This document shows positions 1-8,838 of a DNA stretch of 28,474 nt, in pieces. The translations under genes and the position numbers were made by a program. This stretch comes from JANRKN01 sp033763435 (GTDB taxonomy: Bacteria; Planctomycetota; Phycisphaerae; Phycisphaerales; UBA1924), in contig JANRKN010000120.1 in the NCBI GenBank assembly GCA_033763435.1, forward strand, positions 1 to 28,474, read 5' to 3'. Numbering within the stretch: position 1 is the first letter of the stretch; every line of letters begins with the position of its first letter. The notes beneath the pieces are model-generated. The model saw only the letters and a program-made list of their open reading frames with translations, made no database searches and was not told the origin of the DNA.

Positions 1-151
1 CCGTCATGCCAACCGGCACTCGGTCCCGCGGCGGTCACCGAGACACGCCTCACACTTCTTCGGATGTCGGCACGCGGGCGTTCTGTCTCTGGGTCTCAGG
101 GGCGCGGGTCGTCAGGCACCCCCCTGCCCTCTACTTCGAAACGAGATGAAC

Positions 152-173
152 CCCCGAGTCGTAAGGCTCGGGG
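152..173 (-). terminator. Stem-loop downstream of the Fur-family gene
   Basis: CCCCGAG (152-158) pairs with CTCGGGG (167-173) around an 8-nt loop. It lies 26 bp past the stop codon of the leftward Fur-family gene. The following stretch on that strand is only moderately T-rich, so this is a weak intrinsic terminator candidate. The rest of 1-198 shows no gene or other structure I can support. Confidence 0.4.
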
Positions 174-198
174 TCTGTCGCGTCTCCACCGAGCGGAT

Positions 199-636
199 TC
201 AGGTTCCGCGGTTGTGCTGAGGGCTCGCCCTTGTCCGTCGTGATCGGCCGGGCTTTGCCGGGGCGCGACCGCAGTCGGCGCACGTCCCGACGAGCACGAC
301 CTCGTGATCACGTACCCGAAAGCCCGAGGGCAGCCCATCGTTCAGGCCCGATGGGCATTTGCCGGGCACGTCGAACACGCGATCGCACTCGTCGCACTTG
401 AAGTGATGGTGATGCGGTAGACCTGCGAGCTCGTACCGGCTTGGTTCGCCCGGCAAATCCACCGCCCGGATCAAGCCGCTCTCGGTGAGTCGCTTGAGCG
501 TGCGATAGACCGTCGCGAGATTGATCGTCGGCGCAATGGGCTTGGCAGCGTCCAGGATCTCCGCCGGACTCAACGGTCGTTGAGAGGACTTGAGGGACGC
601 TTCAATCGCGATACGTTGGGACGTATGGCGGTCCAT
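199..636 (-). CDS. Fur-family metalloregulator, probably Zur-like
   Basis: A 145-residue protein of normal Fur-family length. Residues 1-70 form the winged helix, including ATVYRTLKRL at 41-50. The dimerisation and metal-binding half carries HHHHF (75-79), CDEC (81-84), His111 and a second CxxC (Cys119, Cys122), the usual structural-zinc and sensory-site pattern. Such proteins bind an AT-containing palindrome when loaded with metal and repress uptake or chaperone genes. The Met at 636 is chosen because the family normally starts shortly before the first helix; an upstream in-frame Met would add 20 residues without family resemblance. It diverges from a COG0523 GTPase of the ZigA/YciC type, which is commonly Zur-controlled, so zinc is the favoured metal. 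Fur (iron) or PerR function cannot be excluded from sequence alone. Confidence 0.88.
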   Translation of the reverse strand: MDRHTSQRIAIEASLKSSQRPLSPAEILDAAKPIAPTINLATVYRTLKRLTESGLIRAVDLPGEPSRYELAGLPHHHHFKCDECDRVFDVPGKCPSGLNDGLPSGFRVRDHEVVLVGTCADCGRAPAKPGRSRRTRASPQHNRGT

Positions 637-665
637 GCGAGCGCAAAAGGGTATCAGGGGAAAGG

Positions 666-671
666 TTGACA
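666..671 (+). promoter_or_regulatory. Possible -35 element TTGACA
   Basis: A perfect TTGACA faces rightward, just before the palindrome at 688-709. No convincing -10 sits at the ideal distance (GACAAT at 692-697 is 20 bp away). If used, it would drive the COG0523 gene with a leader of about 350 nt. The remainder of 710-1061 shows no credible coding region and no RNA fold that I recognise. Confidence 0.25.
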
Positions 672-687
672 CCGCAGCCCCGAATGC

Positions 688-709
688 AGATGACAATGCA
701 TTCGCATCT
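688..709. promoter_or_regulatory. Probable Fur/Zur operator palindrome
   Basis: A 22-bp interrupted palindrome: AGATG (688-692), two non-pairing bases, AATG|CATT (695-702), two non-pairing bases, CATCT (705-709). Size, central AATGCATT and position 52 bp upstream of the Fur-family start fit an operator shared by the divergent repressor and GTPase genes. Assignment to the neighbouring regulator is inference. Confidence 0.5.
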
Positions 710-1061
710 GGAGTTCAGCCCCCGTGCCGCGATACGACTCTTTCTGCCCCGCCAACGACCGCACCGTCGAAATCACGCACTCGAGCTCGGTCATGCTGCG
801 CACCTGAGGCGGGGTGTGCAAGTCGGCGGGCGTTGATCGCGTAAGGACTTCGTCCTCGGCCAAAGTCCCGCGCATGATCGGCCCGGCGACACTGCCTTGG
901 ACGCGGCGAGGCGGGACCGCCGGCGCTGCGCATGGTGGCGCGGTTTGCTCTTGAGTCGCCGGGTGTAGTGACGGGTAGCCGGTTGCGACGGTGACGAATC
1001 CATACCGTCGATTCTGGTTCAGTTCCTCGCGTCTGCAATCCGACCGCCACCAAGGTCCACC

Positions 1062-2360
1062 ATGACAGCATCCACAAACATGATTGACCCCGCTGCCACC
1101 GCGATCACCGGCGAGAGCTCGGCCGTCCCTCGAAAGCTTCCGGTCACGGTGCTTTCGGGCTTCCTCGGTGCGGGCAAGACGACGCTGCTCAACCACATCC
1201 TCGCCAACCGCGCGGGCAAGCGCGTCGCCGTCATCGTCAACGACATGAGCGAGGTGAACATCGATGCCGAGCTGGTCAAGACTGGCGGAAAGGTCGGTGA
1301 GGCCGTTCTCGACCGCATCGAGGAGAAGATGGTCGAACTCTCCAACGGCTGCATCTGCTGCACGCTGCGTGAGGATCTGCTTCAAGAAGTCTCGCGCCTC
1401 GCTCGCGAGCAGAAGTTCGACTATCTGCTCATCGAAGGTACCGGAATTGCCGAGCCTCTGCCGATCGCGCAGACCTTTGCTTCCGAGGATGAGGACGGCC
1501 GCTCGCTCGCAGAGATCACGCGGCTCGACACGATGGTCACCGTCGTGGACGCCTTCAACTTCATCAAGAACTTTGAATCCGAAGACGACCTCGCCGACCG
1601 CGGCATCGGAAACGACGATGCCGACACGCGCTCGATCGCCGACCTGCTGACCGATCAGGTTGAGTTCGCCGACGTCATCATCCTGAACAAGTGCGATCTG
1701 GTCGACGAGGCTCATCTCCGCCGCGTCGAAGGGCACATCCGCTCGCTCAACGCCGACGCAACGATCCTCCGCATCGTCTTCGGCAAGGTGCCGCTGACCG
1801 CGATGCTCGACACCCATCGCTTCGATATGGCCAAGTCGCAGGCCTCACCCAAGTGGATCAAGGAACTGAACAACGAGCACACGCCGGAGACCGAGGAGTA
1901 CGGCGTGTCGTCGTTTGTCTTCGAGTCCCGCCGCCCATTCCACCCCGAGCGTCTGTACAACTTCATCATCGGCGGGTTCCTGAAGGCCGTCTGCAGCAAG
2001 GGGTTCGTATGGCTCGCCAACCGGAGCGATGTCGCGGGCCTGTGGTCGCAAGCGGGTGGCTCGTTCCGCCTCGAGCCAGCGGGCGTGTGGTGGGCGGCAC
2101 GTCCCAAGGAGCACCGCCCGAGTGATCCCGAAACACAGGCGTGGCTCGACAAGTCCTGGCGGGAGCCCTTCGGCGATCGCCGTCAGCAGCTCGTGCTCAT
2201 CGGCGTGGACTTCGACAAGCAGTCTCAACGCCTCCTGCTCGAATCGTGCCTGCTCACCGATGACGAAATGCGTGGAGGGATCGAGAGCTGGAAGCAGCTG
2301 CCCGACCAGTTCCCTGCGTGGCATATCGAGGGAATGCAGCGCGTGACGGATCAGGCCTGA
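1062..2360 (+). CDS. COG0523 (CobW/ZigA-type) metallochaperone GTPase
   Basis: A 432-residue G3E GTPase. Walker A is GFLGAGKT (33-40), the metal-binding CICC motif is at 97-100, the switch-like segment IEGTGIAEP is at 124-132, and NKCD (209-212) gives guanine specificity. The C-terminal CobW_C domain includes GFVWLANRSDVAGLWSQAGG and LEPAGVWWA, close to what I recall of the ZigA/YciC branch rather than CobW, HypB or UreG. Known members move zinc to client metalloproteins using GTP and are induced by zinc starvation through Zur. The start is preceded by AAGG about 9 nt upstream. The divergent Fur-family gene and palindrome support metal-dependent control. Precise client and metal are not visible from sequence. 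Confidence 0.93.
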   Translation: MTASTNMIDPAATAITGESSAVPRKLPVTVLSGFLGAGKTTLLNHILANRAGKRVAVIVNDMSEVNIDAELVKTGGKVGEAVLDRIEEKMVELSNGCICCTLREDLLQEVSRLAREQKFDYLLIEGTGIAEPLPIAQTFASEDEDGRSLAEITRLDTMVTVVDAFNFIKNFESEDDLADRGIGNDDADTRSIADLLTDQVEFADVIILNKCDLVDEAHLRRVEGHIRSLNADATILRIVFGKVPLTAMLDTHRFDMAKSQASPKWIKELNNEHTPETEEYGVSSFVFESRRPFHPERLYNFIIGGFLKAVCSKGFVWLANRSDVAGLWSQAGGSFRLEPAGVWWAARPKEHRPSDPETQAWLDKSWREPFGDRRQQLVLIGVDFDKQSQRLLLESCLLTDDEMRGGIESWKQLPDQFPAWHIEGMQRVTDQA

Positions 2361-2575
2361 CTCGCCATCGGCACCGGGCGCACCTTCCGCGAGCCACATG
2401 CCGCGAACACACGCCCGGCGCACGAGGCGCCGTTGCCCTTGCACCACGTCATCAATTCCTGCCCCTGACCTCCGAGCATCATGATCGACGTGATCACCCC
2501 CCCATCAACACCCCCGAAACGGTCCGACCCACTGGCCGCACATTTTCCCAGCGAGCAGTCCGCGTACGCTCGGGC

Positions 2576-3709
2576 ATGCTTTCCACGACCGTCGCCTCGC
2601 TTGCCGCGCTGATTGCGGCCTCGATCATCGCGCTCACCGCGCATGCGCAGTCTGAGGCCACAAGGCCCGCGCAAGAGCCCACGCCGCGAGAGATCAACCC
2701 GGCGCCTCTGCGCATCGGCATCATCGGCATGGTGCACGGCCACGTCGAAGGGCTACTCGGCCAAGCCGCTCAGCGCACCGATCTCACGATCGTCGGCATC
2801 TACGAGCCCGACCGCGCCGTGTTCGATCGACTCGCCGCCAAGTACAAGCTCGATCCGGCGATTTATCACGCTTCACTTGACGCCATGCTCGACACCGCCC
2901 GCCCAGAGGCCGTCAGTGTCATGGGGCCGGTGCGCGATCATCTCGCGACCGTCGAGGCCTGTGCTCCGCGGAAGATCCATTTGCTCGTCGAGAAGCCGTT
3001 GACCTTCTCCATTCGCGACGCCTCGCGCATGAAGGAGCTTTCGAAAGCCCATGGCGTGCTCGTACTCACCAATTTCGAAACGAGCTGGTACGCCTCGGTT
3101 CGTGAAGCGCAGAGGCTCGTCAAGGCGGGCGAGCGCGCGCCGATCCGCCGGATGGTGTTCAGACACGGCCACAAAGGCCCCCGTGAGATCGGCTGCTCGC
3201 CTGAGTTTCTCGCATGGCTCACCGACCCCGACCAGAACGGCGGCGGCGCGGTCGTTGATTTCGGCTGCTACGGCGCGGTCCTTGCCACTTGGCTGATGAA
3301 CGGCCAGCGCCCGACCACCATCGTCGCAAGTCGCTCGACGCTCAAGCCCGACGTCTACCCAAACGTCGACGACGACGCAACGATTGTGCTCACCTATCCG
3401 GGCGCAACCGCCGTGATCCAAGCCTCGTGGGCGTGGACTCACGACAACAAAGAGATGGACCTGCACACCGAACACGGATCGATTCATGCGGGCAAGTGGG
3501 GCGAGCTGTCTGTGCGCGACGAGAATGGCTCACCTCAGCCGCGCAAGGCGCCCCCGATGCCCGCGTCGCTCAGGGACGAGTGGACCTACTTGCGCCGCGT
3601 GGTGCGCCGCGAGTGCGACGTCGATCCACTCTCGAGCCTCGAGTACAACGTCGTTGTGGCGGAGATCCTTGAAGCTGCCCGTACCGCGAAGGGAGAAAGC
3701 ACGCGATGA
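2576..3709 (+). CDS. Exported Gfo/Idh/MocA-family oxidoreductase
   Basis: A 377-residue protein. Residues 1-25 look like a Sec signal peptide (hydrophobic stretch then TAHAQ). The mature part opens with a Rossmann beta strand, LRIGIIGMVHGH (45-56), and has the family EKP motif at 139-141, followed by a C-terminal alpha/beta dimerisation domain ending near LEYNVVVAEILEAAR. Members are NAD(P)-dependent dehydrogenases of sugars or other polyols; substrate cannot be read here. The open frame extends upstream to 2318, but that part has no family resemblance, so the Met before the signal peptide is taken. Its stop overlaps the start of the thioredoxin-like lipoprotein (ATGA), indicating coupled translation. 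An exported NAD-type enzyme is unusual in most bacteria, although planctomycetes have many exported members of this family. Confidence 0.87.
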   Translation: MLSTTVASLAALIAASIIALTAHAQSEATRPAQEPTPREINPAPLRIGIIGMVHGHVEGLLGQAAQRTDLTIVGIYEPDRAVFDRLAAKYKLDPAIYHASLDAMLDTARPEAVSVMGPVRDHLATVEACAPRKIHLLVEKPLTFSIRDASRMKELSKAHGVLVLTNFETSWYASVREAQRLVKAGERAPIRRMVFRHGHKGPREIGCSPEFLAWLTDPDQNGGGAVVDFGCYGAVLATWLMNGQRPTTIVASRSTLKPDVYPNVDDDATIVLTYPGATAVIQASWAWTHDNKEMDLHTEHGSIHAGKWGELSVRDENGSPQPRKAPPMPASLRDEWTYLRRVVRRECDVDPLSSLEYNVVVAEILEAARTAKGESTR

Positions 3710-4266
3710 AATGCTTGCGAGTCACCCCGTCTGTGCTTGGATCACTGATGCTCATCACCCTCGCTGGCTGCACCGGGCCCGTGGCGCAACCGCCCGAGCA
3801 AGTCCCGCCCGCCGCCCAGGCCGAGCCCCCACCCGCGATCCGCGCCTGGATGGACCGACTCACCGTCGCGCACGCGTACAACCCTGCGACCGGGTTTATC
3901 GTCGCGCGCGAGACCGTCGCGCTCCCCACGTTGATCTCCGGCGCGCCCGCGCTCGATGAGGTCGTACGCGTCGCCGGGAGCGATCGCATCGTCGTGGTCT
4001 TTGCAACCGCAGACCGCTGCGCGCCGTGCCAGCAGTACAAGCGTGACGCACTGAACGATCCGGCGGTCGTCACGCGTCTGGGCGAGGCTCAGTTCCTGCC
4101 CACGCACGTCGAGGTCGACCGCGCGCCTGCGCTTGCCGACACGTACCTGAGTACCCGCGCGATTCCGATGACGTACGCGTTGCGAGAGGGAAGAGTCATC
4201 GCAACACTGCGGGGCCAGCGCTCGGCGGCCGACCTGCTTGGGTGGCTCGAGGGCCTGCCGCGCTGA
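3706..4266 (+). CDS. Thioredoxin-fold lipoprotein
   Basis: A 186-residue protein with a lipoprotein signal: the hydrophobic stretch ends in LAGC, so Cys22 is the predicted lipid-modified residue. A proline-rich linker (about 24-43) precedes a thioredoxin-like domain with a CAPC redox motif (105-108) after the strand RIVVVFATADR, and a probable cis-proline in IPMT (153-156). This suggests a membrane-anchored periplasmic thiol-disulfide exchange protein. Residues 50-90 are extra to a minimal thioredoxin. It overlaps the preceding oxidoreductase by four bases. Partner proteins are unknown; a role in keeping cysteines of exported proteins reduced is inference. Confidence 0.82.
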   Translation: MKCLRVTPSVLGSLMLITLAGCTGPVAQPPEQVPPAAQAEPPPAIRAWMDRLTVAHAYNPATGFIVARETVALPTLISGAPALDEVVRVAGSDRIVVVFATADRCAPCQQYKRDALNDPAVVTRLGEAQFLPTHVEVDRAPALADTYLSTRAIPMTYALREGRVIATLRGQRSAADLLGWLEGLPR

Positions 4267-4279
4267 GCCACGCCCCCGT

Positions 4280-7200
4280 TCAACGCGCGCGCCGGATCGA
4301 GTTCAGCACCAGATGCGCGACCGGCGTCACCAGAAGCGTGATCAGCAATGACAGCATCTGACCGCCGATCACCACCACCGCGATCGCGCGCCGCTCTTCC
4401 GCGCCCGGCCCGGTGCCGAGCGCCAGCGGCAGCATGCCGCCGACGAGCGCCAGTGTCGTCATCAGAATTGGCCTCAAACGGTCACGGCTTCCCTGCACCA
4501 CCGCCTCATCGAGCGGCACGGCCCGCGCATGCAGCGCGTTGATGTGGTCGACCTGCAAGATCGAGTTTTTCTTCACCACACCGAACAGCACCAGAATCCC
4601 CAGCGCCGAGTACAGGTTGAGTGACTCACCCATCGCCCACATCGACAGAAACGCGAACGGCACCGAGAGCGGGATCGAGAGAAGGATCGTCAGCGGATGC
4701 AGATAGCTTTCGTAGTTTGACGCCAAGATCATGTACATGAACACCAACGAGAGCGCGAACGCGAGCAGAAACTCGTTGAACGTCCGCTCAAGCTCACGCC
4801 CGCGCCCGAGCACCCGCACGCTGTATTCGGGCGGCATGTTCAGCTTCTCGACCTCAGCCCTGAGCGCCTCGAGCCGATCGGCCAGCGCGTAGCCGGGCCC
4901 CACCGAAGACCGCACGTTCGCCGCCCGAACGCGGTCAAGCCGGTCGATGCGCGCCGCGGCCTGCGCGGGCTCAAGCCACGCGAACGACCGAAGCTCTGCA
5001 ACCCCTCCCGGCGCATTTGCCGCGGGCACAAGCAGTCGGGGCAGCGCCCCGGCCTCCGCCCGGTCATCGCGCACGAGCCGCAACTGGACGTCGTAGTCCT
5101 CGTTGGCAGACTCGTCGCGGAAGCGCGTAACCTCATCGTCGCCGCCGACGAGCAGCCGAAGCGCCGTGCCCAGATCGCGGGCCGACACACCCAGATCCGC
5201 CGCACGATCGCGGTCAATGACCGCGCGCAGCTCCGGCGTATCGAGCTTGAGCGTCGTATCCGGATCGGGCAGACCGCCCAGCTCACGCGCCCGCAGCCGC
5301 AGCGTCTCGGTGTATTCGGCCAGCCGCTCAAGCTCGGGGCCGCGCAGCGCAAGATCGATGTCGAAGTTGCCTCCACCGACGTTGAACGCCGAGAACGAGC
5401 GAACGCCGATCCGCAATTCAGGCAAGTCACGCAGCGAGCGGCGCAGCTCCTGCATCACGTCAGCCTGCGAGTAGTTGCCCCGAAACGCGCTCAGCGGCTC
5501 TCCCCGCAGCGTCTCGCGCCAGAGTCGGCTGAACGAGAACAGACGTTCGGCATGGGGCCGGATGCGGACGTACACCTCACCGCGGTTAACCTGTCCGAGG
5601 AATGATCCGCCGACCGACGAGAGCGTCGTCAACACCGCCGGGTGGGCCGCGACGCGTGCCTCGACCTCGCGCATCGCGCTGTCGAAGGCCTCGAACGAGA
5701 TGCCCTCGGGCCCGGTGACGTTGATGTTGAACTCGGCCTCGTCGACGTTGCTGGGCAGGTAGTCCTGGCGCAGCAGACCGTAGAGCGGAACCGACGAGCC
5801 CATCACCAGCACGGCGACGACCATCGTGACCGCACGTCTCCTCACGCACACGCGCAGCGCCCAGACGTACGCGCGATCGAGCAGGCCGTAGAAGCCAAGA
5901 CGCGACGAGGCGTGGGCGCTCGCCCCATCGCTGCCCGCCGCTACGGGCCGGAGCATCCGCGAAGCCATCATCGGCGTCAGCGTGAACGACACGAGCAGGC
6001 TCACCAGCACCGCGACCGCGGCCGTCACACCGAACTGGTACAGAAACCGCCCCGAGATCGACGACATGAACGACACCGGCACAAAGATCACGACCAGCGA
6101 CAGTGTCGTTGCGAGCACCGCGAGCGCGATCTCGCCCGTGCCCTTCAGCGCCGCGTCCATCGGACTGAGGCGTTCTTCCTCGACGAGCCGGTAGATGTTC
6201 TCGAGCACGACGATCGCATCGTCGATGACGATGCCGACCATCAGCACCAGCGCCAGCATCGTCACGCTGTTGAGTGTGAAGTCCAGCGCCCACATCACCG
6301 CGAAGGTTGAGATCACCGACGTCGGAATCGCGATGCCCGCGATGATCGTCGAGCGCCAGGAGCGCATGAACAGCAGCACCACCATCGTCGCGAGAATCGA
6401 GCCGAGAACCAGGTGTACCTCAATCTCGCGCAGCGCCGCGTAGATGTACCCCGACTGATCGCGGATCACCTCGAGCCTGACACCCGCGGGCAGTCCCTCG
6501 CGGATTGCGTCAAGCTCGGCCTTCACGCCCTCGATGACCGCGACGCTGTTCGCGCCTGATTGTCTGCGAACATCGAGCGTAACCGCCTGCACCCCGTTGA
6601 GCCGCGCGCTCGAGCGTTGCTCGCGCGTCCCGTCGGCAACCACGCCCAGGTCGCGCACGCGCACGGGCGCCCCGTTGACGACCGCGACGATGATCTCGCC
6701 GAACTGCTCGGGTGACGAGAGCCGCCCCATCGTCCGCAGCACTTGCTCGCGCTGCGCACCCGTCACGTTGCCGCCGGGCACGTCGGCGTTCTGCCGCTCC
6801 AGCGCGTCGCGCACCGCGGTAATCGGCAGCCCGAGCGCGGCGAGCTTCTCGGCCGAGACATCGACGTTGATTGTCCGCTCGAGGCCCCCGACGATTGACA
6901 CCTGCCCCACGCCCGGCGAGCGCTCGATCCGCGGGCGGATGAGCTTGTCACCCACCTCGGTCAGCTCGCGGATGCTCATGTCGCCGCTCAGCGCCAGCGT
7001 AAGTACGGGCGAAGAGTCGTTGTCAAACTTCGAGACCACGGGAGGATCGGCCTCATCGGGAAGTCGGCGCACTGCCGCCGCGACGCGATCGCGCACGTCC
7101 TGTGCTGCGGCTTCAATGTCCCGATCCAGCCGGAATGTCACGAGCACGATCGACGTGCCCTGCCCAGAGATCGAGCGCAGTTCCTCGATGCCCTCGATCG

Positions 7201-7420
7201 TGTTCACCGATTCTTCGATCACCCGCGAGACCTGCGACTCAACCTCTTCGGGCGAGGCACCGGGTAGCACCGTGCGGACATTCACCGTCGGAAAGTCCAC
7301 CGAGGGGAGGCGGTCCACACCCAGATCGCGGAACGCGACCAGCCCCACGACGACCATCGCTGCGATCATCATGACCGCGAACACCGGACGCCGAATCGAG
7401 ACTTCCGCCAGCAGCTTCAT
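4280..7420 (-). CDS. RND efflux pump inner-membrane transporter (AcrB/HAE1 type)
   Basis: A 1046-residue protein of standard AcrB/MexB length. The N-terminus MKLLAEVSIRRPVFAVMMIA is the usual first transmembrane helix, and the proton-relay pair Asp400-Asp401 lies in GIVIDDAIVVLENI (TM4). TM10 holds GVVKKNSILQVDH with the conserved lysine. Two large periplasmic loops (about 38-335 and 560-860) carry the porter and docking parts. It exports hydrophobic or amphiphilic compounds using the proton gradient, as a trimer with an adaptor and TolC. Its start overlaps the stop of the tolC-like gene (ATGA). Substrate range cannot be read from the sequence. Confidence 0.95.
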   Translation of the reverse strand: MKLLAEVSIRRPVFAVMMIAAMVVVGLVAFRDLGVDRLPSVDFPTVNVRTVLPGASPEEVESQVSRVIEESVNTIEGIEELRSISGQGTSIVLVTFRLDRDIEAAAQDVRDRVAAAVRRLPDEADPPVVSKFDNDSSPVLTLALSGDMSIRELTEVGDKLIRPRIERSPGVGQVSIVGGLERTINVDVSAEKLAALGLPITAVRDALERQNADVPGGNVTGAQREQVLRTMGRLSSPEQFGEIIVAVVNGAPVRVRDLGVVADGTREQRSSARLNGVQAVTLDVRRQSGANSVAVIEGVKAELDAIREGLPAGVRLEVIRDQSGYIYAALREIEVHLVLGSILATMVVLLFMRSWRSTIIAGIAIPTSVISTFAVMWALDFTLNSVTMLALVLMVGIVIDDAIVVLENIYRLVEEERLSPMDAALKGTGEIALAVLATTLSLVVIFVPVSFMSSISGRFLYQFGVTAAVAVLVSLLVSFTLTPMMASRMLRPVAAGSDGASAHASSRLGFYGLLDRAYVWALRVCVRRRAVTMVVAVLVMGSSVPLYGLLRQDYLPSNVDEAEFNINVTGPEGISFEAFDSAMREVEARVAAHPAVLTTLSSVGGSFLGQVNRGEVYVRIRPHAERLFSFSRLWRETLRGEPLSAFRGNYSQADVMQELRRSLRDLPELRIGVRSFSAFNVGGGNFDIDLALRGPELERLAEYTETLRLRARELGGLPDPDTTLKLDTPELRAVIDRDRAADLGVSARDLGTALRLLVGGDDEVTRFRDESANEDYDVQLRLVRDDRAEAGALPRLLVPAANAPGGVAELRSFAWLEPAQAAARIDRLDRVRAANVRSSVGPGYALADRLEALRAEVEKLNMPPEYSVRVLGRGRELERTFNEFLLAFALSLVFMYMILASNYESYLHPLTILLSIPLSVPFAFLSMWAMGESLNLYSALGILVLFGVVKKNSILQVDHINALHARAVPLDEAVVQGSRDRLRPILMTTLALVGGMLPLALGTGPGAEERRAIAVVVIGGQMLSLLITLLVTPVAHLVLNSIRRAR

Positions 7421-8838
7421 GCGCCCTCCGTGGTCCGCGCCGGCCCGCGATCAATCAGCGGAGCATCCGGCGCGCTCCGCTCCCACTCTTCCGTCGCGGG
7501 CAACACCGCGCCGATATGCTCGACTGCGAGCATCCCGCACGCGCGCCTCAGCGCGAGCGTGAGCAGCTTTACCTGATACTCCTCGCTCACCTGCTCAAGC
7601 TCGGCCGACAAGAGCTGATCCTGCGCAGTCACGCGCTCGAGATTTGTCCCCAGTCCCGCCTCGTACGACGCCTCAGCCAGCGTCAGCGCCTCGCGCGCCA
7701 CGCGCACCTGCGTCGAGAACTCCTCCAACCTCGCGCGGGACGCGCGGAGCTGTGCGAGCACGGCATCAACGTCCGCGGTCGCCGCTCTTGCGCGGGCCCG
7801 ATACTCCAGCGCTGCCTCCCGAAAGACCGACCACGCCCCACGGATATCCGCTTCGATCCGGCCCGCGCTGAAGATCGGCACGCGGATCTGGATCAGCGAC
7901 GCGATTGCCGCGGGCGAGTCGTCGGGCTCCTGCAGCAGAAAGGCCTCGAGATTCACACCGATCGAAGGCGCATACTGCCCAATCGCGGCGTCGACATCGC
8001 TTCTCGCCGCGTCCGCCTGCGCCCGGGCCGCGAGCAGGTCCTGGCGGTGCCTGTGCGCGAGCGCGATCAGCCCCGCGCGCCCGGGCACGTCCACCGGCAC
8101 GCCGAAACCATCGCTCAGCGCGATCCCCTCGACGTCCAAGTTCGTCAGCAGCGCGAGGGTGGCGCGCGCCTCACGCGCGTTGCCCTCCGCAGTGATCAGC
8201 TGCGCCCGCGTCCGCGATACCTGCGCTTCGATCTGCGCGACATCCAGAGGCCGGGTGAACCCGACCTCGTTTCGCGCCCGCGCATCTTCCAGCCGAGCGC
8301 TCTGCGCGCGCACGGACGACTCGAGCACCATTGCGAGGCGCTCGGCACGGAGCACCTCGTAGTACGCGCGCGCGGTCTCCAGCAGCAGCGTCTCGCGCAG
8401 GTCCAGAATCAGCCAGCGCCCCGCTCGCACGCGAGCCTCCGAAGCGTCGACCTCGCGCAGGTCGCTGAGCCCAGTCAGCAGCCGATACTGCGCACCGAAC
8501 CCCACGGCCGTCTGCGCGATGCCCTCGCCCGTGTTCTCACGCAGCGAGGTCTCCGAGAACAACTCGAGCGTGGGCCTGAGCGCCGACGCCGCTCGCTGCC
8601 GCTCGGCGAGCGCCTGAACGTACCGCTCGCCCTGCTGCGCGATCCGCTCGTTGTACATTGCGGTGAATTTCAGCGCATCCTGAAGACTCAGCGCCTCGCT
8701 CGGCAAGCGCGCCGGTGCCCCACCGGGCGGATCGCTGATGCCGCGATACAGCGCAACATCGCCCGCCTGATCTGCCGTGCACCCGATCAGCAGCACGATC
8801 GCCGCTGCGAGCAGCGCCACCATCCCACGCCCGCTCAT
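7417..8838 (-). CDS. TolC/OprM-family outer-membrane efflux lipoprotein
   Basis: A 473-residue protein. The signal sequence ends in LIGC with lipid-accepting Cys20, as in OprM/NodT lipoproteins. The body is two repeated OEP halves rich in long alanine/arginine helices (for example RAERLAMVLESSVRAQSARLEDARARNEVG and its counterpart around VRVAREALTLAEASYEAGLGTNLERV), which form the periplasmic tunnel. It should form the outer-membrane exit duct of the RND pump. It starts within the stop codon of the tetR gene and ends within the start codon of the transporter, so the three are translated as one unit. Confidence 0.93.
   Translation of the reverse strand: MSGRGMVALLAAAIVLLIGCTADQAGDVALYRGISDPPGGAPARLPSEALSLQDALKFTAMYNERIAQQGERYVQALAERQRAASALRPTLELFSETSLRENTGEGIAQTAVGFGAQYRLLTGLSDLREVDASEARVRAGRWLILDLRETLLLETARAYYEVLRAERLAMVLESSVRAQSARLEDARARNEVGFTRPLDVAQIEAQVSRTRAQLITAEGNAREARATLALLTNLDVEGIALSDGFGVPVDVPGRAGLIALAHRHRQDLLAARAQADAARSDVDAAIGQYAPSIGVNLEAFLLQEPDDSPAAIASLIQIRVPIFSAGRIEADIRGAWSVFREAALEYRARARAATADVDAVLAQLRASRARLEEFSTQVRVAREALTLAEASYEAGLGTNLERVTAQDQLLSAELEQVSEEYQVKLLTLALRRACGMLAVEHIGAVLPATEEWERSAPDAPLIDRGPARTTEGA

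Noticed and set aside
710..1061. Possible cobalamin or other riboswitch before the CobW-like GTPase
   Set aside because: No B12-box-like conserved core or recognisable riboswitch scaffold could be found. The protein is of the ZigA branch, not a cobalamin-synthesis CobW.
654..1817. A 387-codon open frame on the minus strand over the COG0523 gene
   Set aside because: It is antisense to a clearly coding GTPase and shows no protein-family motif. High GC makes long antisense frames common.
2318..2575. N-terminal extension of the Gfo/Idh/MocA protein
   Set aside because: It overlaps the end of the COG0523 gene and has no recognisable content, while a clean signal peptide starts at 2576.
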